The notes under the pieces are model-generated. The model was not told where the DNA came from. It saw nothing but the letters and a program-made list of their open reading frames with translations, and ran no database searches. A stretch of DNA of 64,000 bases, taken from the NCBI GenBank assembly GCA_963737555.1, contig CAVTTB010000005.1, positions 237,019 through 301,018 on the forward strand. The letters run 5' to 3'. The number at the start of each line of letters is the position of its first letter. Within the stretch, counting starts at the first letter, position 1. Source of the stretch: JAHJQQ01 sp963737555 (lineage in GTDB: Bacteria; Pseudomonadota; Gammaproteobacteria; Thiohalobacterales; Thiohalobacteraceae). Positions 1 to 9,249 of the stretch are shown in pieces. A program made the position numbers and the translations under genes.

Positions 1-2
1 AC

Positions 3-1257
3 ATCCTGCACATCGAACGCGAACAGGTGCGCCTGTATGCCGGCAATTATTCCGAGTTCGAGAACCGCCGCGCCGAGTTGCTCGCCCAACAACAGTCCGC
101 CTTCGAACGCCAGCAGCGCGAGATCGCGCACATTCAACACTTCATCGACCGCTTCAAGGCCAAGGCCAGCAAGGCCAAACAGGCGCAGAGCCGCATCAAG
201 GCGCTCGGCCGGCTGGAGCGCATCGCCGCCGCGCACGCCGACTCGCCGTTTCATTTTGAATTTCCCGCACCGGCGAAGCTGCCGCATCCGCTGCTGCAAT
301 TGGAAAAGATTTCTGCCGGCTATGCCGACACGACCATTCTCTCGAATGTAGAACTGAGTCTCGCACCCGGCGACCGGCTCGGCCTGCTCGGGCCGAACGG
401 CGCGGGCAAGTCCACACTCATCAAACTGCTCGCCGGTGTCATCGAACCGCAGAGCGGCAAACGTCTGCCCGCGCCGGATCTGGATATCGGCTATTTCGCC
501 CAGCATCAGCTCGAACAATTGCACGCGCAATCGAGCCCGCTGCTGCATCTGCAACGCCTGGCGCCGCGCGCCAGCGAACAGAGCCTGCGCGATTTTCTCG
601 GCGGCTTCGGCTTTGCCGGCGCGCGCGCCGAATCCGCGGTCGCACCGTTCTCCGGCGGCGAGAAGGCGCGTCTGGTGTTGGCCATGCTGGTGTATCAGGC
701 GCCGAACCTGTTGCTGCTCGACGAACCGACCAATCACCTCGATCTGGAAATGCGCCTCGCGCTGGAACTCGCGTTGCAGGATTATCCCGGCGCCGTCGTG
801 CTGGTCTCGCATGACCGGCATCTGCTGCGCACCGTGACCGACAGCTTTCTGCTTGTCGCCGGCGGCCAGGCGCTACCCTTCGATGGCGACCTCGACGATT
901 ACCGCCGCTGGCTGGAACAGCGTGAGCGCGAATCCGAAACCGGCGATGACGACCGACGACAAGGCGCACAGCGCCACCGCGCGCCGCGACCGCAAACGTC
1001 AGGAGGCCGAACAGCGCCAACGCCTGCAACCGCTGCGCAATGAACTGCGTAAACTCGATACGCAGCTCGATAAATTGCACGCACGGCAAACGGAACTGGC
1101 TACCGCACTCGGTGACAGCGGCGTGTATGAAGCGGCGCAGAAAGAGCGCTTACAGAAACTGCTGCTGGACAAGGCCGAACTCGACAAGCAACTCGCGACG
1201 ACCGAGGAACGCTGGCTGGAGATCAGCGAGGAAATCGAACAAGCGGCTGAGGGCTGA
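3..1257 (+). CDS. ABC-F family ATPase (Uup/YheS type), 5'-partial, one frameshift
   Basis: This is the 3' part of an ABC-F protein, a cytosolic translation-associated ATPase without membrane domains; its start lies left of the window. The visible part has the charged inter-domain linker (ARLAQQQ-like region), then the second ATPase domain with Walker A GPNGAGKST, signature FSGGEKARL and Walker B LLLDEPTNHLD. The C-terminal coiled coil (from ARRDRKRQEAE to the stop) is in a different forward frame, so a one-base shift occurs near 940-960, in a GACGACCGACGAC stretch. The downstream coil is well conserved, which suggests a sequence error rather than decay. Family assignment is firm; the exact paralogue (YheS-like is closest) is inferred. 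Confidence 0.88.
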
Positions 1258-1397
1258 TCTGCAGCCGTCCAATCCAGCTCAGCAATTACATTAGCTCGCC
1301 CACCAGAATGGGTTGAGCAGAATTTAATCTCTCCGTCCAGAATGGCACTTTCTTAATCGGCTCCATGCCAAAATATTTATGTCGCCAAGATATTTCC

Positions 1398-1502
1398 GAA
1401 CCGCAAAGGCGCTAAGACGCCAGGGAAAGTTATTGAAAAGCGTAACAGTGGATTTGTTCTTTCATTCGTCATGCCTTTGCGCCTCTGCGCCTTGGCGGTT
1501 CA
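1398..1502. repeat. Palindromic AACCGCCAAGGCGC-type intergenic repeat
   Basis: Left arm GAACCGCAAAGGCGCTAAG (from 1398) and right arm TGCGCCTTGGCGGTTCAC (ending 1502) are imperfect inverted repeats around an AT-rich centre. It is the same family as the copies in the nir operon (28.3, 29.8 and 33.2 kb) but more diverged. The rest of the gap 1258-1553 shows no gene. Confidence 0.7.
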
Positions 1503-1553
1503 CAAAAGCATTCCTGATTTAAGTAAGCGCCATTCACTTCCGTCTCCTTTCCC

Positions 1554-1763
1554 TCATTGCGCGTGTTTTGCGCGCAGGCGGAACTGATTCTGCTCGGCGT
1601 GATAGACGAAGCCCGCCGCCGCCAGACGTTTCTCCAACGCGTCGCGGTCGATGTCGAGACTGCGCACCAGATCGTCGAGATCCACATAGTCGTTGCGCAG
1701 CTTCGTGTTGATGATGCTGTAGAGCAGAGTCGGGTCCATGTGGCGGTAGTTCGACAAGTTCAT
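1554..1763 (-). CDS. DUF4250 domain-containing protein
   Basis: This is a 69-residue protein. The core MDPTLLYSIINTKLRNDY followed by DLDDLVRSLDIDRDALEKRL and the ending FVYHAEQNQFR match the DUF4250 family, small proteins with a predicted helical, wHTH-like fold and no established function. The start ATG at 1763 follows a GAGGAG ribosome site. It lies 10 bp downstream of the DUF2061 gene on the same strand, so the two may be cotranscribed. Confidence 0.82.
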   Translation of the reverse strand: MNLSNYRHMDPTLLYSIINTKLRNDYVDLDDLVRSLDIDRDALEKRLAAAGFVYHAEQNQFRLRAKHAQ

Positions 1764-1772
1764 GGTGTCTCC

Positions 1773-2015
1773 TCAATGCAGGGCAGCGAACGTGCCGGGC
1801 GGGCCGTGATGTTGGCCGTTACGCTGGCCGTTACGCTGGCCGATACGGGACCATATTTTCTCATGGAAATAGTAGGCGACGGTATTCACCGCCGGCTCCA
1901 CCAGCGCGACTGCGCCGCCGACGACCACATCCCCCGTGAGGGCGTAGGCCACACCGAACGCGACCGTAAAATGGGTGGCGGCGAAACTGAGGGTCTTGAT
2001 TGTGTTTCGGGCCAT
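1773..2015 (-). CDS. DUF2061 family small membrane protein
   Basis: This 80-residue protein has the DUF2061 hallmarks: KTLSFAATHFTVAFGVAYAL, TGDVVVGGAVALVEPAVNTV and the YYFHEKIW ending. Two hydrophobic segments are visible, and the tail is a short Gln/Asn/Gly-rich repeat (GQRNGQRNGQH). The start ATG at 2015 follows an AGGAGA site. The biochemical function of the family is unknown. It is upstream of, and probably cotranscribed with, the DUF4250 gene. Confidence 0.85.
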   Translation of the reverse strand: MARNTIKTLSFAATHFTVAFGVAYALTGDVVVGGAVALVEPAVNTVAYYFHEKIWSRIGQRNGQRNGQHHGPPGTFAALH

Positions 2016-2160
2016 GGCGGTTCTCCTGTTTGCGTGTCCTGTTGTCTTGATGACTAGAATACGCAGCGACCGTCCGTCGTAAAGGCAATTTGTTTATAGT
2101 ATAGAGGCCGGTTCCATAACAGCGCGGACAGCTATGAGGCCGTGATCTGCGCCAAACGGA

Positions 2161-3292
2161 TCAGACAAATCCATCAAAGTGCGCGGCCTGCACCTTGCCG
2201 GCCACCGCCTTGCCCAAGGCCTGCAACTCGGCGATGTGCGCCACCGAGTCGAGCGCCTGAACCGCCTTCGGTTCGATATTCTTCAGTCCCAATGCGTCCA
2301 GCCCGCTGCGCGAGAGTTCCGCGTTATAGCGGACATAGGTGAACAGCTTCGGCTGCGCCGGACCCTGGCCGCCGATCAGATCGCCGACTTCGCGGTCCAG
2401 CGGATCGCCGGCGAGACACTTGCCGAACACGCGGCACAGCAGATCCTGTTCGTTGAGGCTGGCGAGCATCAGCGCCGAGGGGATCGAACCGGCGTTGTAC
2501 AGCAGGTTCATCTTGTCGGGTTCGAGATTCAGATTGGCATCCGGACTGGTGCCGGTGCCGATCGACACCACCAGCATCTGCTCGTTCGCCGCTGGGCCAA
2601 CGTACCGCATAGGGTTCGACCGTGGCCATCAGAAACGCCTGGAACGCGGGGTTGTTGTAGGGCGTGATGCCGCCATCGACGAAGACGAACTCGTGCGTGC
2701 CGATTTTCACGACCTCCGGCGGGAAATACACCGGCGCGGCGGTGCTGGCGCGCACCAGTTGCCACAGTGGCAGATCGAGATTGCAGTTGTCGCGCGGACT
2801 GCCGTCCGGACGCGCGCGCCGGTTGTAGCGCGCGCCGGGATTGTTCGACACCGGCCAGGGCGAATCGGTGCTGGCATTGCGCATCACCATCATCAGCACG
2901 GTCTTCAACTTGTCGCTGCCGAGCGTCGTGTCCTTGCCGAACACGGACTGCATGCGTTCGGCCAGTTTGTCGTCTTCGTAGCGGTAGCGCAGCCGTTTCA
3001 GCACGCTCGCCTTGTCGAACATCTCCGCGCCGCTTTGTACGTAGAACGCGCGGATCTCGTCGACCTTCATGCCGAGCGCAATGCTCGCGGCGATGATCGC
3101 GCCGGTGCTGGTGCCGGCGACGAAATCGAAATAGTCCGCCAGCACGAAATCGTCACCGCGTCCGAGCCGTTCACGCAGCAGCGTCTCGATTTTCGCCAGC
3201 ACTTCCACGGTCATCATGCCGCGGATGCCGCCGCCGTCCAGGGTGAGAATCTTCTTCGGGCCGGGGCTGTTGATCCTGTCTGCTGCGGTCAT
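2161..3292 (-). CDS. Patatin-like phospholipase, one frameshift
   Basis: This is a patatin-family lipid acyl hydrolase. The N-terminus carries the oxyanion loop DGGGIRG, the nucleophile elbow GTSTG and the catalytic-Asp motif DGG (in FVFVDGGITPYNNPAF), so the Ser/Asp dyad is intact. The reading frame breaks near 2605-2612: residues up to VEPYAVRW are in one frame, and YVGPAANEQMLVVSIGTG to the C-terminus are in another. Joined, the protein has about 375 residues, normal for CapV-like or stand-alone bacterial patatins. Start ATG 3292 has GGAG upstream. It is the last gene of a minus-strand island behind TRAFs/SLOG and TIR genes, which suggests a membrane-damaging effector; that role is inference. 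Confidence 0.85.
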
Positions 3293-3489
3293 GGTCGTCT
3301 CCAGTCGAGATGTAGGATGGGCTTACCCTGAAGGGCACAAGAGCGCTTCTGCGTAACCCACCCAGCATTGCGTAGCAATACTACACATTTTTTAATGAGT
3401 GCCTGACGGCACGGGTGGTGGGTTACGGCACAAACTGCGTGCCTTACCCACTCTACATCGATCGCTGCGGTCATAATCGCCTCCAGTGC
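3284..3489. repeat. GTAACCCACC palindromic repeat flanked by a duplicated gene start
   Basis: The interval between the patatin and TPR/SLOG genes holds an inverted repeat with arms around GTAGGATGGG...GTAACCCACC (3311-3365) and GGTGGTGGGTTACGGCA...TACCCACTCTAC (3415-3457), a type widespread in Gammaproteobacteria. It is flanked by two near-identical 24-bp stretches (3284-3309 and 3464-3489), each containing CTGCGGTCAT and CTCCAGT, which read on the minus strand as RBS-ATG-ACC-GCA. The patatin start region therefore looks duplicated on both sides of the element. Confidence 0.65.
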
Positions 3490-3514
3490 ATCCGTTAACT
3501 GAAATCGTCGCGCG

Positions 3515-5450
3515 TCACCACAGCGTGCGGGTATCCAGGACATACGCCAATCCGGAGTACTTGCGCACGGTCTCCACCATGTGCTGCGTGCCGCCCGCAC
3601 CTTCACCGCTTTGGCCATCCCACAGACCGATGAAGCGCACGCGCTCCGGGCCGTGGCTCAAGGCCGTGTAGAGCTGCCAGAGATTGTTGCGTTCGTAGGG
3701 ATCGACGCCGTCGGGAACCGGGCCGAGTTCTTCCGGTTGAATGAGCAGCGGTCGCGCGGGCCTTGAGCTGGTAATAGCGTTCCACCCACTGCGGGCCGGC
3801 GAAGGCGACGGAGGCCGCGAGAAACGCCGGCTCGTCATATTGAATGTGCAGCTGCACGTGCAGGCCGCGCGCCAGACAGGCCTCAGCGAACAATGTGTCG
3901 CCGCCACACGCACCGCCGCACAACGCGAGATCGCCCGGGCCTGCGCCGAGTTCATCCAGCTTCGCGGCGATGGCCTGCGCCGCGATCGCTTCCTGTTGCG
4001 GCGGAAAACGCGGCGGCGTACGCCCGGGCTTGTCGAGCATGTGGCCACTGAACAGCAGCACCTGACGCGGACGGAACGGCGGTTCGAGCCGGGCGATTTC
4101 GCGTTCGATGACCTCCAGCGCACGCGCCACCACCTCGGGACGGAATTCCAGATCCTTCAACAACAGCAATTGCTGGCGCGTCGAATCGAGCGCGAACCAG
4201 TCTTCGCCGGCGGCGGCGGCCGCGTTGGCGTATTCGCGCGCGACCGTGTCCGCATCGGACAGCAGCACGTTGAGATCCGCATAGCTGGCGCGCGCCCAGT
4301 AATCCTTGGGCGTGCGTTCCATCGCGGCAAGACAGGCCCAGATCACGCCGCCTTCAAGATTCTGCAAGCTCGCCGGGTTCTTGAGTTCGCCGCCGAGATG
4401 GCGTTGCAGATGGCGCAAGGTCACGGCGTTGATGCCGGAATAGAAATGATCGGCATCCTGAATGAACGCATTCATGTACGGCTCGATGGCCTCGATCAGC
4501 AACGCGAGTTCGGCACTCGCGAGCGCGCGCATCTCAGTGGATGATTTGCCAGGCGACCGCCAGCGCGACACCCATTCCTCTTTTTCGACGCGACCCAACA
4601 GCGCCCAGCTCTCGGGATCGTCCGGGTGCGCTTCGAGCAACGCCTTGACGTGTTCGCGCGCCTGTTCGGGACGACCGAGGCGGCCGAGCAGAATGCCTTT
4701 TTGCCGATTGCTTTCGAGATCATTTTGATCGAGTGCCAGCGCCGCTTCGTATTCATCCAAGGCGAGACGAAACTGGCCGAGCTTCATCAGCGCCTTGCCC
4801 GCCAGGCGATGGGCCTCCAGGTGCAGCGCCCAGGTCGGCGTCTCGTCCGCCAGCACCCGAATATCGCCGGGACGGTTTTTGAGACGCGCCACTTCGACAC
4901 GCCGACACCACTGCTGCAAGGATTCATTGAACTCGTTGCGACCTTCGACCAGCAGGCGCTTCCAGTCCGGTTCAGGCAGATCCGGCAATAGATGATAGAC
5001 CGGACTTATCTTGTAACCGTGCCAGCGCGCCATGGTCGCCTGCGCCATGTCGCCGAGCGCGCGACGGTCCGCATCGAGACAGGCCGGGTCCGGCGCGCCG
5101 TCCTTGAGGTGATAACGCAAGGTGCGATCCGTGTAGACATCGAACGGCATGCGTTCACGCGCTGTGGAGGCGATCTGGATCACACCGCGCGCGCGCAGCG
5201 CATGGCGCACACCCAACTCATACCAGACGTTCGGGTTGTCCAGCGTGAGATCGGCCACCACCAGATCCGCCAGCAGCAGTTCCTGAAACATGTCGGTGCG
5301 GATGCTGCCGGCCGAAAGTTCCTGATCGGCGCGCATGACCTGATAGCCCGCCGCACTCAGTCCCGGTTCGATGAGTTCGGCAAAGATGCGATCGAAATCG
5401 ATGTCGTTCTTGATGCCGAAGGGCATGGCGACGAAGACGTGGAGCTTCAT
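3515..5450 (-). CDS. TRAFs-binding (DUF4071)/TPR protein with SLOG-like C-terminus, one frameshift
   Basis: This protein has about 645 residues. The N-terminus VFVAMPFG, then FDRIFAELIEPGL, ADQELSAGSIRTDMFQELLL, ADLVVADLT and NPNVWYELGVRHALR, matches the nucleotide-processing-like domain of TRAFs-binding/DUF4071 proteins. A TPR-rich middle follows (residues ~220-460). The C-terminal ~150 residues (VLLFSGHMLDKPGRTPPRFP, LCGGACGGDTLFAEACL, DEPAFLAASV) look like a SLOG/LOG Rossmann domain that binds nucleotide ligands. The frame shifts near 3750; the last ~80 residues (ending YVLDTRTLW) lie in a second frame. It sits between the patatin and TIR genes. Domain names are recognised; a signalling or conflict role is inferred. 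Confidence 0.75.
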
Positions 5451-5486
5451 GACGCGTCCGCTCCCGTGGCTTCATGTGCAGAGTGG

Positions 5487-6889
5487 TCAATAGTTGGCAA
5501 GCGCGGCTTCCTGTTGCACGAACGTGCGGAACACGGACGTCGTGCTCTGCTCGAAGGGAAAGCGATCGCCGGGTCTTTCCGCAACCTTATAGGTCTGCGT
5601 GATCTTTTTGTTCGCCTTGCAATCGTATACCGAGAACACCGGGTCGCGCGTCAAGGCATAGCCATAGCCCGAGCTGACGTACTCCGCGCCTTTGACAAAT
5701 CCGGCGATCACCAGGTCGGAGCGCCGACTGCTGCACAAGGCTTGATGCTTGACCCTGATCCTTCAGCAGGCGGTAGTACTCCTGCTGATCCGGATAATAA
5801 TATTCAAAGCGCACGGGAGCGCTGATCGCCTCGTCGACGACCGCCGTCATCATGCGCGACAAGCGGGTTGAATATTCTTGGGTGCGCGCCGTCGAGGCCA
5901 CGCCATTGTCGTTGGGCATGGCCCAGACCACGGCGAGGACGGTCAGTGGTGCAGCGGGTTTGACCGCGGCTCTGCGCCGGTTCCGCCTTCGCGACCGTTT
6001 CCGGTGTTTGCGCCGGCCGTGCAACGGAAGCGGCTGGCTTCACAACCACCGGCGCGGCCTGTTTAACGACAGGGCTGACTTGTTTCGATGGTTCGGGTTT
6101 GGACGACTCGGGTTTGGGCGGCGCGGGTGTCGGCGCAGGCGCGGCGGGCTTTGCAATCTCCGCCACGTCAGACGGCTGACTGGGTGTTGTCTGCGCGGGC
6201 TTGGTATCGGTTGGCTCGATGCTTGGGCTAACGTGTTTGGGTTGCGCTGATGGCGGCGCGGGGCTTACCGCGATCAACGGCGGCGAGGGTTCAGGCTGCT
6301 GATCTACCGCAATCGGAGGCGTCCAGTCGGTTTGAGCGTCGCGCAGAAAATAAAATGCGCCACCCGCAATCACTAACACACACAGGGCGATGAATGCCCA
6401 CCATCCGGTATGGCGTGTACGCATTTCGGCTTGAGGTTCGGTATCGGCCGTGCCGTGCGCCGTGACGCTCGCGGCTTGACTGCTTGCCGATGTCGACTGC
6501 GGCGGCACGACGGCACTGATGGCACTGACCAAACGCTGAAAACCCAGATGCGCGGGTTCACCGTCCCATCCCGACAGCGATGCCGCCTGTACCTGCCGGA
6601 ACACCAGCGGGATCACCGCTTCATCCAGCAACACCGGGATCAACCGACCCTTGTCCAGGGCCTCGCCCGCCTCTGCACGCACCCAGCGGGATTCCACGGA
6701 ATGTATCGACCACAACACGATCACGCATTTCGCGGCCGACAATTCGGCTTCGATCACCGTATCGAAGACCTTGCCCGGCAGAATGCTGCGGTCCCACCAC
6801 ACACTCCAACCGTAGCAACTCAAGGCGCGCGCAAGCTCGTTGGCCCGCGCCACATCCTCACTGGCATAGCTCAGAAAGATATCGCTCAT
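5487..6889 (-). CDS. TIR-domain transmembrane protein with periplasmic C-terminal domain, two frameshifts
   Basis: Residues 1-130 form a TIR domain: DIFLSYASEDVARANEL, GWSVWWDRSILPG, CVIVLWSIHSVESRWVRAEA (the WVxxE helix that holds the catalytic Glu in NADase TIRs) and LIPVLLD. One membrane helix (WWAFIALCVLVIAGGAFYFL, ~165-185) follows, then a Pro/Ala/Lys-rich linker of ~130 residues and an unrecognised C-terminal domain (RFEYYYPDQQEYYRLL ... FVQQEAALANY). Frames change near 5950-5990 and again near 5740-5755. Start ATG 6889 overlaps the previous stop (ATGA), so translation is coupled to the small Cys-rich gene. The layout suggests a cytoplasmic TIR effector controlled by an extracytoplasmic sensor; that is inference. 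Confidence 0.78.
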
Positions 6890-7146
6890 AGCATCTTCGT
6901 CCCTGGGCCGCCATCCGCGGCGGCGTGTGTCCGTGTTGCTATTTGTCCCGCGTCAGGTGCCTGCGGCGCGTCGAGATCGATGCCCAGTTCCTCGGCCACG
7001 GCGAGCCAATAGGGTTCCGCCGCGCAGGAACAGCAATCGCACCAGACCGGGACATTCTCGTGCATGCTGATGGGCTTCTTGTCCATTCCGGCAGCGGGCT
7101 GCGCCTGCTCGTCACGTCCGTCGGCATTTATCTGGAAGTCAGTCAT
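6886..7146 (-). CDS. Small Cys-rich hypothetical protein
   Basis: This 86-residue soluble protein has a central VWCDCCSCAAEPYWLAVAEELG segment. The CDCCSC cluster could bind a metal. No family was recognised. Start ATG 7146 has an excellent AAAGGAGGG site, and the stop overlaps the TIR-gene start by ATGA, a sign of a functional pair. The start of the protein is rich in charged and Gln residues, and the end is low-complexity (Ala/Gly/His). Confidence 0.6.
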   Translation of the reverse strand: MTDFQINADGRDEQAQPAAGMDKKPISMHENVPVWCDCCSCAAEPYWLAVAEELGIDLDAPQAPDAGQIATRTHAAADGGPGTKML

Positions 7147-7220
7147 GAGTCGGCCCTCCTTTCAAGTGTTCGTATGCACTACATAGCATGTATATATGTA
7201 TAGCAAGAGTTGCGTGGTTC

Positions 7221-7249
7221 GTGGGCTGGTCTGCGACGCACCAGCCCAC
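7221..7249. terminator. Perfect 10-bp hairpin between two island genes
   Basis: GTGGGCTGGT (7221-7230) and ACCAGCCCAC (7240-7249) form a perfect stem with a 9-nt loop just downstream of the 189-residue gene. No T-tract follows on the minus strand, so it could be an attenuator or processing site rather than a classical terminator. The AT-rich stretch beside it (TATATATGTATAGC, ~7191-7204) could hold a promoter for the Cys-rich/TIR pair. Confidence 0.5.
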
Positions 7250-7266
7250 GGTGCTGATGGAACGGG

Positions 7267-7836
7267 TCAGTAGCCCAACTCCGATTCCTTGTAGCCGGAC
7301 TCGGCCATTTCCTTGAACTCTTTGACGATGTCGACCGAGGGTATCACCTTGGCGAGGCTGCCCAGGATGGCGTTGAGCTTCTGGAGCAGCCATTCCATCC
7401 AGCCGCCCTTCTTCTTTTTCAGCTCCCGCTGCTGCGCAGTCACCGGCTGCATCACAATGACCTCCTCGATCGGCGGCGCCTGCATCACCTGCTGGTAGGT
7501 GTGATAGAAGCTGGTCAGCTTCATGCGCAACTGGATGCCCGTGAGGCCGAAGAACTCCAGACGGCGCTCCAACTCCTCGTCGTCGAAATGCAACGACGGC
7601 GGCAGCGGACGCCGCAGCTCCACGGCCGTGGACTCGCGCAGAATGGCAATCGCATCCTGGATCGCATCGCGGACGGCGCCCCATGATTCAACGAAGGCAC
7701 CGTGCATATACTCCGGGAGCAGATAGCTTCTGTGATCCACAAACAGCCGCAACACCTGCTCCGAATCGGCGAGAAATCTCGCCAGGCTTTCTCTGTCGTT
7801 CTGATAATACGTTCCACCACCCATCACTGTAGCCAT
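7267..7836 (-). CDS. Hypothetical protein (189 aa)
   Basis: This is a 189-residue protein of no recognised family. It is mostly helical, with acidic and aromatic stretches in the first 120 residues (FLADSEQVLRLFVDHRSYLL, FDDEELERRLEFFGLTG), a basic KKKKGGW motif and an amphipathic tail (LQKLNAILGSLAKVIPSVD). No signal peptide or clear membrane helix is seen. The start ATG 7836 has an AGGAGA site. It lies in the island between the QEGLA-motif gene and the Cys-rich/TIR pair, all in the same direction. Confidence 0.55.
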   Translation of the reverse strand: MATVMGGGTYYQNDRESLARFLADSEQVLRLFVDHRSYLLPEYMHGAFVESWGAVRDAIQDAIAILRESTAVELRRPLPPSLHFDDEELERRLEFFGLTGIQLRMKLTSFYHTYQQVMQAPPIEEVIVMQPVTAQQRELKKKKGGWMEWLLQKLNAILGSLAKVIPSVDIVKEFKEMAESGYKESELGY

Positions 7837-7951
7837 CGCTGCTTTCTCCTATCCATAGGTCGTGTTCTGAGTTGGCGCCGTTCGCGCCAAGCCGTAGCCT
7901 TGACTGCAACGTTCTGCAAAATCTCATGCGGCCTCCTGCCCGCGCTCCTTT

Positions 7952-9226
7952 TCAACTGTCTTGTGTAACCTTCAGCTCATCTTCCATTTCAATGCATCGA
8001 TTGAGATAAACCTTTTCGAGTTTAACGTTGGTGATGAATGCAGAGTAGGCCATCATGGCAGCAAGGCGCCTCAGATCAGCCGCCCACTGCGGCATATAGG
8101 CGGGCGGCGCAAGCCAGCCGCTTTCAAATACTGGATCCAAGCGCAAGGCATCGGCCAGCGTAAGTCGGCCGGCAAAAAGGTTACGCACCAAGCCGGGCCG
8201 ATTGTCCCGAATCGCCACGCGCAAGAAGGTATGAACTTCTAACAGCCCCTGCAGATATACCGCATCTTTTGTAAACACGACGCCACCCTTTACAGCGCCA
8301 CCTCTGAATATACGTTGCGCAGATCGGACCGACTCTTCTTCAGACTGACCCTCGTGCAGGAAATATTTAAAAAGTTCGATGAAGTCCGCACCATCCAGCG
8401 CCATCTTCACGGCAATGACGCGCAGAGCCACTCTTCTCAACCGGGTTATATCGATTGAGTTGGTGATGAGCTCAGCGAGCACAGCGATCCCTTCCTGCGT
8501 GCGGGTAGTGCGTGGCGCGCCCAGACCCAAGGATTTCAAGTTGACCTGTTTTCTACCATTTAATTGCGTGGCCGTATGCACAAAGGCTTCGTGATTCAAG
8601 AGCTGATCTTTGTCGAGTTGAGAGAAGACAGCACCGCCTCTGATACGGATACGTGAAGCACTCGCCAATGCTTTCGATGACATATCCGGATCCAATACAA
8701 CTTCAACCGTATCGTGCTCGAAAAATGCATCCACTTCGGTTTTCAGCAAGGCCGCGAAGTCGGGAGCCGAGATATCCGTTTCGGTGGGTTGGATATGCGG
8801 ATTGCCCAGCAGGTTGTCAGTCACCTCTAAAAAGAATTTGGCCCCGTCTACTGCGCTGAGGCCTTGCAACTTGTAGACAGTATCCGGACGACCGTAGATG
8901 TTTGATGCATATCGAGTAAATTCAGGCGTGCCCACATTCATCAACATGCGGCCGGCATACGCATAACTCAGCGCCGTCTCTGCCAAGAACTTTTCAACCG
9001 GGTCGTCCTGATTACATTTTTGGACGATAGCGTCTAATTCTTTGACACTGTCATTTACATCCGGCGGCTGTATGTTTATTTCAGGCAACTGAGGATTATT
9101 TTTCCGCCAGCCTTCGAGGAACTTGACTTCAGCCTCAGCGGGCCAGGCCAACGCATTAAGCACTTTTATTTTTTTAGCCGCCTGCACCAGCGCACTGTCT
9201 AACGTTTGAATCTTATGCGTATCCAT
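7952..9226 (-). CDS. Flavohemoglobin-expression-modulating QEGLA-motif family protein (DUF1704/MATCAP-like)
   Basis: This 424-residue protein belongs to the DUF1704 / QEGLA-motif family, which is related to the eukaryotic MATCAP metallopeptidases. The zinc motif appears as LLNHEAFVHTATQLNGRKQ, and the family motif reads TQEGIAVLAE (Ile for Leu). The protein also has the family's helical N-terminus with FLAETALSYAYAGRML. The length is normal. Substrates in bacteria are unknown; the name comes from a screen on flavohemoglobin expression. It is the first gene of the TIR/patatin island, 115 bp upstream of the next gene, so membership of the same unit is possible but not shown. Confidence 0.8.
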   Translation of the reverse strand: MDTHKIQTLDSALVQAAKKIKVLNALAWPAEAEVKFLEGWRKNNPQLPEINIQPPDVNDSVKELDAIVQKCNQDDPVEKFLAETALSYAYAGRMLMNVGTPEFTRYASNIYGRPDTVYKLQGLSAVDGAKFFLEVTDNLLGNPHIQPTETDISAPDFAALLKTEVDAFFEHDTVEVVLDPDMSSKALASASRIRIRGGAVFSQLDKDQLLNHEAFVHTATQLNGRKQVNLKSLGLGAPRTTRTQEGIAVLAELITNSIDITRLRRVALRVIAVKMALDGADFIELFKYFLHEGQSEEESVRSAQRIFRGGAVKGGVVFTKDAVYLQGLLEVHTFLRVAIRDNRPGLVRNLFAGRLTLADALRLDPVFESGWLAPPAYMPQWAADLRRLAAMMAYSAFITNVKLEKVYLNRCIEMEDELKVTQDS

Positions 9227-9249
9227 AGTCGCGCCTATAGGAAATATAT

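Noticed and set aside
2339..3331. 330-codon plus-strand frame opposite the patatin gene
   Set aside because: It is antisense to the patatin gene, which has intact DGGGIRG, GTSTG and DGG motifs; the frame itself has no recognisable domain.
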